Shown here: positions 53,892-62,951 of the stretch, piece by piece
Numbering within the stretch: position 1 is the first letter of the stretch
How the letters are laid out: every line of letters begins with the position of its first letter
Origin: Mycolicibacterium tusciae JS617
Lineage (GTDB): Bacteria; Actinomycetota; Actinomycetes; Mycobacteriales; Mycobacteriaceae
NCBI RefSeq assembly: GCF_000243415.2
Contig: NZ_KI912270.1
Span: 2,418,001-2,482,000 of the forward strand
Direction: 5' to 3'
DNA: 64,000 bases
Notes under the pieces: generated by a model
Seen by the model: only the letters and a program-made list of their open reading frames with translations
Database searches by the model: none
Told to the model about the DNA's origin: nothing
Program-made: the position numbers and the translations under genes

Positions 53892-54809
53892 TGCCGGGCT
53901 CCGGCCAACGTCGCACGAGCAGCACCGTATTCGGCGGCGAGCTGCTCGATCGACAAATGCACGTAGCGGGCCGTGGTCTCCGGTGAGACATGCCCCATCA
54001 ACGCCCGCAATGCCAGCAGATCGATTCCGGCCGCCGACAATTCGGTGCCGTAGGTATGCCGCAAACGGTGCGGGCGGACTCTTGTGGCGCCGGAGGTCTC
54101 CCGGTGCCGACGGAACAGGCTGCGCAGCCCGGCCTCGCTGACCGGTGCACCGGTCGTCGGGCCGCGCAGCACCACGAAGCACTGCGGCGTCGCCAACCCC
54201 GGCGGACGCTCCCATCGCAGGTAGGCGGCGAGTTCGGTGAAGAACGCCGCATCGACCGGGACATGACGTTCCTTGCCGCCCTTGCCGATCACCCGAAGCC
54301 GGCGTCGGCCCATGTCGACGTCGGCGAGCAGCAGGCCACGCGCCTCGGCCGACCGCAGCCCTCCGAGCACGCCCGGGACCCAGATGACCGAGCAACCCCC
54401 GCTGCGACTGGCGCAGCCCCTGTCCCCGACGCGGCGACGGCACCGGATTGTCGGTGCAGACACCGGTCATCACCAGATACTCGAATAACGCGCGCACTGC
54501 CGCGACCCGACGATTCACCGTCGAAGCTGCCGGCAGGGTCGACGAGCGGTGACCGCCGGTGGGCTGGTCCGTTCGGCAGACGCCTTGCCAGTCGATCCAG
54601 TCGAACACCAACGGCGCATCGACCGCGGCGAGCCCGACCGCTTGCTGGGCGAGAAACCGGCTCAGATTGGCGACGTCGAATGCGTAGGCCCGCACCGTGG
54701 CCGAACTGAACCCCCGTCCCGCCAAATGGTTGAGAAACGCGTTCGCCGCGTCCTGCCCGTCCCAGTCGCCCTCCAGGACATATCCGCTGACGCTCTTCAA
54801 TACCCGCAT
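53888..54809 (-). pseudogene. Tyrosine recombinase (TnpA-like), frameshifted with internal loss
   Basis: N-terminal core-binding domain is read from ATG 54809 (FLNHLAGRGFSSATVRAYAF, VAAVRALFEYLVMTG) to about 54400; the catalytic domain continues in another frame (LGGLRSAEARGLLLADVDMG, VRPHRLRHTYGTELSAAGID, LMGHVSPETTARYVHL) to the stop at 53888. The segment between GLLGHLGP and LGGLRS looks about 40-50 residues shorter than in relatives, so a deletion of that size with frame change is likely. All catalytic residues downstream are present, but the protein is probably not made intact. Confidence 0.75.
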
Positions 54810-54924
54810 CGCCGCACCGCCTTCCCCACCGAGATGCCGACAGCATCCATCCATGCTCAGCGCTTGTGCGTGAACCTCACGCTGCAACCCGAACCGTGTC
54901 CCCGGAGGGCCGGTTAACGGATAG

Positions 54925-55938
54925 GGGGTTGTTTGACCAAATCTGGCGCCAGATCTGCTTGGGGAATGCAGTAAACGCCAGCAGGTCCGCGCGGGCGTTC
55001 TCTAGATGCTCGGCAACCTTGGGTAGCTTGTCAGACAGCGCGTCGATGATCCGATCATATTGAGCAGCAACCGATCCCGCGTCGGGTTGATCGAACACCG
55101 AATGCAGCAGGGTGCGCACCCACGGCCACGACGCCTTCGGAGTGATCGCCATCAGATTGGTCGTGTAGTGCGTGCGGCAGCGCTGCCAGGCCGCCCCGGG
55201 CAGGGTGGCGCCGATCGCGGCCACCAGACCCGCGTGAGCGTCGCTGGTGACCAGGCGGACCCCGGACAGGCCCCGGGCGGTCAGCGAGCGCCAGAACGCC
55301 AACCAGCCCGCACCGTCCTCGGCGGTGGACACGTCGATGCCCAGGATCTCGCGGTAGCCCTCGGCGTTCACGCCGACCGCGATCAAGGCGTGCACGTTGA
55401 CCACACGTCCGCCCTCGCGGACCTTGAGCACCAGGGCGTCAGCGGCCACGAACGTGTACGGGCCGGCATCCAGCGGCCGGGTACGAAACGCCTCCACGGC
55501 GACGTCGAGCTCTTTGGCCATCACCGACACCTGCGACTTCGACAACGACGTGATCCCCAGGGTCTCGACGAGTTTGTCCATCCGCCGCGTCGACACCCCG
55601 AGCAGGTAGCAGGTCGCCACCACCGTGGTCAGCGCGCGCTCGGCGCGTTTGCGACGTTCCAGCAGCCAGTCCGGGAAGTACGAGCCCTGCCGCAACTTCG
55701 GAATCGCGAGATCCAGTGTGCCTGCCCGAGTGTCGAACTGACGATGACGGTAGCCGTTGCGCTGGTTGGTGCGCTCGGTGCTGCGCTCGCCGTATCCCGC
55801 ACCGCACAGCGCGTCGGCTTCTGCGCCCATCAGGGTGTGGATGAACGTGGCCAACAACTCGCGCAGCACGTCGGGGTGGGTGTTGGTGAGTCGTTCAGCC
55901 AGCACGGTGGGCAGGTCGATATCGTGGGCAGTGGTCAT
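54925..55938 (-). pseudogene. IS256-family transposase, 5' fragment
   Basis: N-terminal about 338 residues of an IS256/mutator-type transposase from ATG 55938 (MTTAHDIDLPTVLAERL, preceded by AAAGGAATC). Catalytic Asp residues are in AADALVLKVREGG and VTSDAHAGLVAAIG. The reading frame runs to IWRQIWSNNP, then enters the nested element and stops a few codons later at 54877. The catalytic Glu lies in the separated 3' fragment, so the enzyme is inactive as found. Confidence 0.88.
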
Positions 55939-56072
55939 CGCGTTGATTCCTTTGCTCGAGTGACTTTCGCGGGTCTCTCGAAGAATCACGCGATGACCTT
56001 CATTCATCCGGCTACGACACGCCGGTACCGCTGATCAGGTCCGACTCGTACACCACTCTGCTGGACGCAACC

Positions 56073-56080
56073 AGCAGGAA
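56073..56080. repeat. Right copy of 8-bp target site duplication (AGCAGGAA)
   Basis: Perfect match to 51618-51625, directly abutting the right inverted repeat of the IS256-family element. Confidence 0.9.
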
Positions 56081-56943
56081 TGCGGCATCTGGGGGTGGAC
56101 CCGGCTGCCCGTGCGGCTGACGTGGCCCGGTCGCATGGGGTCAACGTCCGGAAGGATTTCTTCAACAAGTCGACCGCCAGCGATATTCTCGCCGAGTACG
56201 GACCTGCAAACTTGATCTTCTCAGCGAACACATTCAGTCACATCTCGTACCTCGATTCGATCTTTCACGGGGTCGACTTGCTCCTTGCACCCGACGGACT
56301 GTTCGTGTTCGAGGATCGCTCCCTCGCAGATATCGTGAGGAATAACTACTTCGATCAGATCTACGACGAACACATCTATCTTTTCTCGGTCAGTTCGGTA
56401 CAGGCGATGGCAGCTCACTTCGGCTTTGAGCTGGTCAATGCGGAACACATCCCCATTCACGGGGGTTCCATCCGCTATACCGTCGCCCGCGCGGGAACAA
56501 CGAAGCCGGCCGCCGCCGTCGCCGAATATCTGGCGCAAGAGAAAGCGGACGGCCTCGCCGATGAAGCGGTGTTTGTCCGGTTCTCCGCGGCCATCCAACG
56601 CATAACGGCAGACCTCGTCTCGCTCCTCCGCGATTTGCGGTCCGACGGTCGTCGCGTCGTCGGATATGGGGCGACGTCGAGGAGCGCCACGGTACTGAAC
56701 TACTGCGGTATCGGCACAGATTTGCTTCCGCTGGTGTGTGATTCGACCCCGGAGAAGCAGGGAACGATGACGCCGGGCTCGATGATTCCGGTATGCCCGC
56801 CCGACGCGTTCTCTCAGCCGTATCCTGACTACGCGCTGCTGTTCGCATGGAACCACGCCGAAGAAATCATGGCCAAGGAACGTCGGTTCCATGAAAAAGG
56901 TGGCCGGTGGATCCTGTACGTCCCACAGGTCCATATCGTGTAA
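56081..56943 (+). pseudogene. SAM-dependent (sugar C-) methyltransferase, 3' part
   Basis: Last about 287 residues. It contains the middle of the SAM domain (LGVDPAARAADVARSHGVNV, ILAEYGPANLIFSANTFSHI), the DEHIYLFSV and PIHGGSIRYTVARAG blocks and the C-terminal nucleotide-like lobe (VVGYGATSRSATVLNYCGI, LVCDSTPEKQGTMTPG) typical of the C-methyltransferase family (Methyltransf_13/14 arrangement). Joined with 51265-51625 it gives about 408 aa, the usual length. Continues in frame from the 5' part after one copy of the duplication is removed; no further lesion is seen. Confidence 0.82.
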
Positions 56944-56970
56944 TTTGCGTGGATCTAGCGCAGTCGCCGG

Positions 56971-58239
56971 TCAGGTCAGATGCCCGGACCGGGCGAACGC
57001 TTCCATCAAGTCGGCGGCTTTCGCCATGCTTTCGGCCGGTGCGGTCATCCGGGTGGAGAGTTCGCGGGCTCGGGCGACACATTCCGCTGACAGCACCCGA
57101 CGCAAGTCGACGACCAGTGATTCGCGAGTAGTGGCCAAAAAGCCCCGACTGGCGCCCACTTTCAATCGTTTGACTTGAGCTCCCCAGATCGTCTGATTGG
57201 CATCCATCGACAAGATCAACGTCGGAACTCCCGCACGCAGGCCGGCTGCAGTCGTGCCCGACCCGCCGTGGTGAACGACGGCGCGGCAGGCCGGGAAGAC
57301 CGCTGCGTAGTTGATCGCGCCCACCACCTTGACATTGTCAAAACTGCCCACCCCGTTGAAGTCCGTCGAACCTGCGCCAATCAGCGCCCGTTCGCCCAGC
57401 TCCGCGCAGGCCGCGCTGATCATTGCGGTCGCGTCGGCCGGCGATTTGACTGGCATACTGCCGAATCCGAAGAAGATGGGCGGTGTTCCCTCGGCAATCC
57501 AGGACACGACCTCGTCATCGACCTCTGTGGCCAAAGCCATCGTCAGCGCACCGACAAAGGGCCGCTGGCCGTCCCATTTCGCCCATTCGGCTGCCAACCC
57601 GGGAAAGCACGCCTGGTCATACGCTTGGATTTCAAGCGATTTCCGTTCGACGATCCTGCGGGTTGGGTGCCGTCGTGCCTTCGGTAGGCCAAGTTCACGC
57701 CGCTGAGTGTCCTCGACCTTCTTGTTCAGACCCCAAGCTAGCCAGTCGAACGCCACCATTGCCGAGCGAGCCAAGGGCGGAGGCAGGAGCGTGAGCACCT
57801 GACCGTTGGCTCGCACAGGTGCGTGATGCAACGTGACCAACGGAAGGTCGTAATACTCCGCGACATTAGCAGCCGGCTCTTGGTAACTCTGCCCGGTGAA
57901 CAACACATCGGCCCCATCCGCCAGCGACGTCAGAGTAGTACTCATGTGCCTCCAGGCCCGGTCGCTCAGCTCCCACATTTCGCGCCACAGGGCGCGCAGC
58001 TCCCTGACCCTCCAGAAGGCGTGAAAGAAGGCCGTCCAGAAGTTGCGGTACACGTCCAACCACGTCTCTGTTTCGAGCCCGTAGGCAACCGCCGAAAGCC
58101 CCGCCGCCTCGGCAAAGCCCACCAAATCTGGAGGGACAGCCATGCATACCTCGTGCCCGCGGCGCACCAGTTCTCGCCCCACGACGAGGGAAGGCTCAAT
58201 GTCGCCTCGAGTCCCGTAGCTTGCCATCACGAACTTCAT
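56971..58239 (-). CDS. GT1-family glycosyltransferase of GPL type (gtf)
   Basis: 422-aa GT-B enzyme, paralogue of 29202-30455 and again Gtf-like. N-terminus MKFVMASYGTRGDIEPSLVV; C-lobe donor motif HHGGSGTTAAGLRAGVPTLI, and a conserved FGFGSMPVKSPADAT. Expected to transfer a dTDP-sugar (6-deoxytalose or rhamnose) to the GPL peptide core on the cytoplasmic side. Convergent with the methyltransferase remnant (27 nt apart). Gtf1 or Gtf2 cannot be distinguished here. Confidence 0.87.
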   Translation of the reverse strand: MKFVMASYGTRGDIEPSLVVGRELVRRGHEVCMAVPPDLVGFAEAAGLSAVAYGLETETWLDVYRNFWTAFFHAFWRVRELRALWREMWELSDRAWRHMSTTLTSLADGADVLFTGQSYQEPAANVAEYYDLPLVTLHHAPVRANGQVLTLLPPPLARSAMVAFDWLAWGLNKKVEDTQRRELGLPKARRHPTRRIVERKSLEIQAYDQACFPGLAAEWAKWDGQRPFVGALTMALATEVDDEVVSWIAEGTPPIFFGFGSMPVKSPADATAMISAACAELGERALIGAGSTDFNGVGSFDNVKVVGAINYAAVFPACRAVVHHGGSGTTAAGLRAGVPTLILSMDANQTIWGAQVKRLKVGASRGFLATTRESLVVDLRRVLSAECVARARELSTRMTAPAESMAKAADLMEAFARSGHLT

Positions 58240-58341
58240 CGGAGACGCCGGTATGCCGTGGTCGCGCTTGAGGGTGTGGTCCGGTGGTCGAAAAGTGCGA
58301 GGGAAGACTGCACCGATATCACTGCGTCCTAACGGGCTTCA

Positions 58342-59175
58342 TCACTTCCGCCAGAGGACGCCGGTGCCGTCGATATCGACGATCTCCGCGGATATCGCAT
58401 GCTTTTCGCGGTAGTCGGCGACAGCCTGGCGACACCCTTCGAGGTTGTAGTCGTCGATGATGCAGTAACCCCCGGGGGACAGTCGTGGGTAAAGCGCATC
58501 AAGGGCTTGGATGGTGGATTCGTATAAATCGCCGTCGAGCCTCAATACCGCAATCTGATCGATCGGCGCATCGGCCAACGTGTCTTTGAACCACCCGGGA
58601 AGAAAACGAACCTGGTCGTCGAGCAGCCCGTACCGCTCGAAGTTCGCCTTGACTTCCGCTTGCGTCACCGCCAGGACGGGCGCCGCGCGATGCAGGCCCA
58701 TCGCGTACCAGGGCACCTTGTCCTCTTCATAGTTCTCGGTGTCCGGCGGCGGCACGCCTTCGAACGAATCGCACAGCCACACCGATCGCTTCTCATCCCC
58801 GTAGGCGGCCAGAACCGCACGCATCAAAATGCAGGCCCCTCCACGCCAGATGCCGCACTCGACAAGATCGCCGGGTACGTCTTCGGTCAAGACTGTCTCG
58901 ACGCACTCTTGCAGACTGGTGAGCCTCGTCATTCCGATCATCGTCTCGGCGTCCGCCGGCCAGTCCTGGCCCAAGTCACGGGCGCGCTTATCGAACGGGC
59001 GCTTGCGCACCAGAATGAAATCTCGGATTTTGACCACCGGAATGCCCAGTAACCAGGATGCGCTAGCACGCATTCCAAGCGGCCAACCCACCGGCACCAA
59101 TTGGTCCAGGCCGTATCGGGTGAGGTCCCGCCGCATCTGGTCGAGATACAGCGATCGAGCGTCACGGTCGGTCAC
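58342..59175 (-). CDS. TylF-family O-methyltransferase (GPL rhamnose type)
   Basis: 277-aa SAM- and metal-dependent macrocin-type O-methyltransferase. The SAM site is DLVECGIWRGGACILMRAVL and WLCDSFEGVPPPD, and the metal/acid-base region is LRLDGDLYEST...GGYCIIDDYN with Asp residues expected for the catalytic metal. In GPL loci such genes (mtf/rmt) methylate rhamnose. Start chosen at GTG 59175 (VTDRDARSLYLDQMRRD), which has an AGGGG sequence about 8 nt before it; TTG 59181 and TTG 59208 are alternatives. Which sugar oxygen is methylated is unknown. Confidence 0.85.
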   Translation of the reverse strand: MTDRDARSLYLDQMRRDLTRYGLDQLVPVGWPLGMRASASWLLGIPVVKIRDFILVRKRPFDKRARDLGQDWPADAETMIGMTRLTSLQECVETVLTEDVPGDLVECGIWRGGACILMRAVLAAYGDEKRSVWLCDSFEGVPPPDTENYEEDKVPWYAMGLHRAAPVLAVTQAEVKANFERYGLLDDQVRFLPGWFKDTLADAPIDQIAVLRLDGDLYESTIQALDALYPRLSPGGYCIIDDYNLEGCRQAVADYREKHAISAEIVDIDGTGVLWRK

Positions 59176-59438
59176 GGTCAAGACTGCCCCTATCTCACAC
59201 GCCAGCAACTTCCGGCGATGAGTCTAGACTGCCAGCGGACGTCCGGAGAGCCTGGGATACGAAGGTACGGCGTTCCACCGCGGTAGCTGAGTCCAATTGG
59301 CGACGGTATACGTTACCGCTTTCGAGGTACCCAGCCATTTGCTGATGCCGCGGGGCCCGTGGATATGATCGATCCGACCGCGTCTCACCACGGGCGTTTG
59401 GTTGCGTACTTCTCGGCAGGAAACGGGGGCGTCGACTC

Positions 59439-60530
59439 TTGTCAACATCTGTGCTCATCACCGGTGGGGCGGGATTCATCGGGTCCTTGCTCTCGCGCCG
59501 CCTAGTCGACGCCGGCTACGACGTCGCAGTGATGGATGTCCTGCTTCCTCAGGTCCACGGCGCCCGCCAGGCGGTCGACCTGCCACCATCTGTGCGGTTC
59601 TTCACCGGCGACGTCACCCATGCTCCTGACTGGGATGCAGTACTCAGATTGTTCCGTCCCTCTCAGGTTGTTCATTTAGCAGCTGAGACCGGTACGGGAC
59701 AGTCGCTCTCCCACGCGACGCGCCACGGCTTGGTGAACGTAGTGGGGACCACCCAGCTCCTCGATGCCCTTACCCGCGCGGCGCTCGTACCCGACCAGCT
59801 TGTTGTGGCGTCATCTCGCGCTGTCTATGGCGAGGGCGCTTGGCAGTCCGGACCCCACATGTTCTATCCGCGGGCACGTAGCCACGCGCAGCTCGCCGCT
59901 GGTATCTGGGACCCTTCCGGCCCCGAAGGCGAGCCGGCGGTGCCGCTTCCGAACCGTGCGGGTCATACGGAGCCCCGGCCCACCAACATTTACGGAGCTA
60001 CCAAGCTGGCGCAGGAGCACTTGTTGACTGCATGGACTGCTGCGCACGACACGAGTCTCAGCGTGCTTCGGCTGCAGAATGCCTACGGACCGGGCCAGTC
60101 GCTGACCAATCCTTATACCGGAGTGGTGCCGTTCTTCGCCCGTCTGTCGCGTGAGGGCCGCCCATCGGAGGTCTACGAAGACGGGCGAATCGTGCGGGAC
60201 ATGGTCTACATCGATGATGTCGTCGACGCTGTGTTCGCCACGATTGAAAAGCCTGCAACTGAGCCACGCTGCCTGGATATCGGTTCCGGCGTTGGAACGA
60301 CCATCCACGATCTGGCACGAAAGATCGCGGCTGTCTTCGACGCTCCAGAACCGGTCGTCGTGCCGAAATTTCGCGACGGCGACATTCGAGCGGCCAGTTG
60401 CGACATCGAGCCGGCGAAGAACGAGCTTCACTGGCAACCTACGTGGACGCTCGACAACGGTCTGCACGCCTTGCTCGAATGGATCGCGAAGCAGCCCGAA
60501 CAACCGTCCCACACAAGCGATCACCCCTAA
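59439..60530 (+). CDS. NDP-sugar epimerase/4-reductase (extended SDR)
   Basis: 363-aa extended short-chain dehydrogenase, NAD(P)-binding GGAGFIGSLLSRRL at the N-terminus, catalytic Ser/Tyr/Lys in VASSRAVYG and NIYGATKLAQE (YxxxK). Acts on an NDP-linked deoxysugar. In the GPL context it is a candidate for the step giving dTDP-6-deoxytalose or a related sugar, the substrate of one Gtf; this is an inference from neighbours. Start is TTG 59439 (LSTSVLITGG). Divergent from the O-methyltransferase with a 260-nt gap carrying both promoters. Confidence 0.85.
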   Translation: MSTSVLITGGAGFIGSLLSRRLVDAGYDVAVMDVLLPQVHGARQAVDLPPSVRFFTGDVTHAPDWDAVLRLFRPSQVVHLAAETGTGQSLSHATRHGLVNVVGTTQLLDALTRAALVPDQLVVASSRAVYGEGAWQSGPHMFYPRARSHAQLAAGIWDPSGPEGEPAVPLPNRAGHTEPRPTNIYGATKLAQEHLLTAWTAAHDTSLSVLRLQNAYGPGQSLTNPYTGVVPFFARLSREGRPSEVYEDGRIVRDMVYIDDVVDAVFATIEKPATEPRCLDIGSGVGTTIHDLARKIAAVFDAPEPVVVPKFRDGDIRAASCDIEPAKNELHWQPTWTLDNGLHALLEWIAKQPEQPSHTSDHP

Positions 60531-60556
60531 GGCGCAGCTCGCCTGCAGGCGCGCAC

Positions 60557-61657
60557 CTAACCGGTTTGAGGTTCCGGCTCCGCTGCCGGGTCGACGGAAG
60601 GCAACTGCGCGGATGCAGTGCTTTTTCCCTTGAGACGCCTCTTTAGGGCCATTGCCGGTCTCTCCACTGCGAACCAACTCAAAGCGGCGATCGGCAGCGT
60701 GACCGTTACCGAAACCAGGAAGAATAAAATCGGCCCCAGAAATACGAGTCCCGCGGCGGCCAAGAGCTGTTGAGTCGGGAAGGCATATATGTACAGGCCA
60801 TATGACACGTCGGTGCGCAGCTGCAAGCGCCTGTTCTTGATCAGCGAGCCTGAAACGATGACGGCGTACGCCAGCGGAAGGGCGGCCACGATACGGTAAT
60901 CAGGCAGGAAGCCGGCGGCAACAACGATGACCACACTCACCGCGACGAGCGACCATCGAGCCGGAATCACATCACGCCAGTGGTACAGGCACGCTCCGGC
61001 CGCAAACATGATGGCGGAACGAAATAGGAGCTGCGGAATAGTCCACACCCCAGGGAAAGTGAGCGGCGGGAATAACAACGCGCCCCCGATGGCGAGTGCC
61101 AGGATCACAGGCGAGATCCACCGGCGAGTGGCTAGCCCGACTACTCCGAGAACCGCAACGACGAGGTAGCACAGTAGTTCCCAGATCAGCGACCATAGCG
61201 ACCCGTTCCACCCTGCATGCGCATCCGGGATTCCATATGGTGTGCCACCAACGTCGTGTTGAACGTAGATGATCCCGCTGTTCTTCAACACATAGTCCAA
61301 CGGCGCTGATGACGTCAGAAGCTCCGAAACCGCACCGCCGCGAATCTCAAGAAAGATCGGCGCGAAAACGAAAGCGGTCACGATCAGGCAGACATAGAAG
61401 CCGGGCAAGATGCGAAGAGCTCGGGCGACCAGATACTCACGCAGTCGAGGATTGGTGAGCCAACTCCTCGAGATCAGAAATCCTGAGATCGCAAAGAAGC
61501 CGTCAACCCCAACCGAAAATAGAATCTGGAGTATCGCCACGGGGGGCATACGACCCGTGATGGGGAACGAATGCCACAACATCACCTCGGCCGCCAGCGC
61601 CAGCCGGAACGCGTTCAGGGAGTTATTCCGCGGATCGAATACCTGCTCTAGTTTCAT
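60557..61657 (-). CDS. GPL acetyltransferase-type membrane acyltransferase (atf-like)
   Basis: 366-aa acyltransferase-3 family membrane protein with about ten helices. The conserved histidine motif is VMLWHSFPITG near the N-terminus, followed by VGVDGFFAISGFLISRSW and a catalytic-region arginine in LVARALRILPGFYV. The pattern is that of Atf proteins, which O-acetylate the 6-deoxytalose of GPL. Start ATG 61657 has AGGAG upstream and places the first residues as MKLEQVFDPRNNSLNAFR, matching the paralogue. Which acetylation site is unknown. Confidence 0.87.
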   Translation of the reverse strand: MKLEQVFDPRNNSLNAFRLALAAEVMLWHSFPITGRMPPVAILQILFSVGVDGFFAISGFLISRSWLTNPRLREYLVARALRILPGFYVCLIVTAFVFAPIFLEIRGGAVSELLTSSAPLDYVLKNSGIIYVQHDVGGTPYGIPDAHAGWNGSLWSLIWELLCYLVVAVLGVVGLATRRWISPVILALAIGGALLFPPLTFPGVWTIPQLLFRSAIMFAAGACLYHWRDVIPARWSLVAVSVVIVVAAGFLPDYRIVAALPLAYAVIVSGSLIKNRRLQLRTDVSYGLYIYAFPTQQLLAAAGLVFLGPILFFLVSVTVTLPIAALSWFAVERPAMALKRRLKGKSTASAQLPSVDPAAEPEPQTG

Positions 61658-61790
61658 TGAACTCCTGGGCTGGGCCGCGCTCGGCGCTGTCGGCGCCATC
61701 GTATCTTCAGGCTGTCGACGAGTCCGAGCTGTCGGCGGCATGCGCCGGAGAGAGTCTTTCGCTCGTCGATTCACCAAGGCCCACGGTCGA

Positions 61791-62951
61791 TTACACGGCG
61801 CCTCGGTTTTGAGTCGGCCCCTGGGCGGTCTGATTTGCAACCGGCTTTCGGTTCTCGCCGGCATGTGCGGAGCTCCGCTGCGCGGAACGACCTTTCAGAC
61901 GGGACTTCAGAGACAACGCAGGCTTTTCGATCATGAACCAGCTCAGGGCGGCTAAAGGCAGGGTAGCTATCACCGACACTACGAAAAACACGAGTGGGTT
62001 CAGGGCCAGAAGGCCACTCATAGCCAACAGCTGCTGGATCGGAAACGCGTAGATGTACAGCCCGTAGGACAGATCGGTGCGCAGTTGGAGGTGCTTGTTT
62101 CGGACTAGGGCTCCTGAAACGATCAGGGCATACGCGAGCGGAAGTGCAGCTACCACCCGGTAGTCGGGCAGGAAACTGGACGCCCCTACGATAACTACGC
62201 ACACCCCGACAAGTGACCAGCGGGCGGGAATGACATCTCGCCAGTGATATATGCATGCTCCGGCTGCAAACATGATGGCGGTACGCGCTGCCAAGAACAT
62301 GAGCGCGGTGCCCGTGTCGAACTCGTGTTGAGTCGTCAGCCCGCCGCCGAATATCACGGGTGGCATCAGCATTGCGCCAACGACGGCCGCCGTCAAAATC
62401 GTCGGAGAAACCCATCGTCGACTTGCGAGTCCGACTATTCCAAGGACCGCCACGATGAGGTAACACAGCACCTCCCAGATAAGCGACCACAACGATCCGT
62501 TCCACTCGCCGGCAACAGGCACACCGTGCGGAGTTCCGCCGATATCGGGGGCGACCAGCGCTACCGCGCTGTTCTTCAGGACAAACTCGAGCGGCGCGCC
62601 TGACATCAGCAAATTCGCTGCCGAGCCCCCCTGAATCGCCACTCCGACCGGGGCGATGAGAAAGGCTGTCACCAGAAGGCAGACATAGAACCCGGGGAGG
62701 ATGCGAAGAGCCCGAGCAGCCAGATACTCACGGGGGTGCGGACTATTGAGCCAGCTCGCGGTGATAAGAAATCCCGATATCGCAAAGAAGCCGTCGACAC
62801 CTACGCACACGAGAAGCTGATTGACTGGCGCGACTCCGGGCACGCGGCCGGAGACTCCCCAGGAGTGGCAAAGAATCACCTCGATCGCCAGCAACAGCCG
62901 CCACGCGTTCAGCGCGTTGTGTCGAGGATCAAACACCTGCCCTAAGCTCAT
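61791..62951 (-). CDS. GPL acetyltransferase-type membrane acyltransferase (atf-like)
   Basis: 386-aa paralogue of the downstream gene: MSLGQVFDPRHNALNAWR, VILCHSWGVSG, VGVDGFFAISGFLITASW, RALRILPGFYVCLLVTAF. The two share long membrane segments and arose by duplication. Two Atf proteins acting one after another are known in the M. abscessus/M. chelonae group, where they give a diacetylated 6-deoxytalose; the same may hold here. Start ATG 62951 preferred over upstream codons since it matches the paralogue; its ribosome-binding site is weak. Confidence 0.86.
   Translation of the reverse strand: MSLGQVFDPRHNALNAWRLLLAIEVILCHSWGVSGRVPGVAPVNQLLVCVGVDGFFAISGFLITASWLNSPHPREYLAARALRILPGFYVCLLVTAFLIAPVGVAIQGGSAANLLMSGAPLEFVLKNSAVALVAPDIGGTPHGVPVAGEWNGSLWSLIWEVLCYLIVAVLGIVGLASRRWVSPTILTAAVVGAMLMPPVIFGGGLTTQHEFDTGTALMFLAARTAIMFAAGACIYHWRDVIPARWSLVGVCVVIVGASSFLPDYRVVAALPLAYALIVSGALVRNKHLQLRTDLSYGLYIYAFPIQQLLAMSGLLALNPLVFFVVSVIATLPLAALSWFMIEKPALSLKSRLKGRSAQRSSAHAGENRKPVANQTAQGPTQNRGAV

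Larger units (their letters stand above)
51902..54924 (-). mobile_element. Two-recombinase (tyrosine) element nested in the IS256 transposase
   Basis: About 3.0 kb inserted between the NNP and ERLN codons of the IS256 transposase; boundaries are good to about 3 nt. Both ends begin near TATCCG and share CCGGCCCTC(C/G)GGGG as subterminal inverted repeats (51908-51921 against 54900-54913, 13 of 14 aligned). It carries two tyrosine recombinases in tandem, overlapping as GTGA, similar to the TnpA/TnpB pair of Tn554-like or actinobacterial recombinase-trio elements; the usual small third gene is not seen. No obvious target duplication. Confidence 0.7.
51626..56072 (-). mobile_element. IS256-family element interrupted by a second element
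   Basis: Bounded by imperfect terminal inverted repeats 51626-51652 and 56046-56072 (21 of 27 identical, both beginning GGT and sharing GTCCAG and GTGGTGTACGA) and a perfect 8-bp target duplication. Subtracting the nested recombinase element (about 3.0 kb) leaves about 1.42 kb, the normal size of an IS256 member. Its transposase is on the minus strand and split in two. It lies within the methyltransferase gene. Confidence 0.88.

Noticed and set aside
54877..54924. Genuine C-terminus of a 376-residue transposase form
   Set aside because: The last codons come from the nested element, not from the IS256 transposase, whose real end is at 51683.
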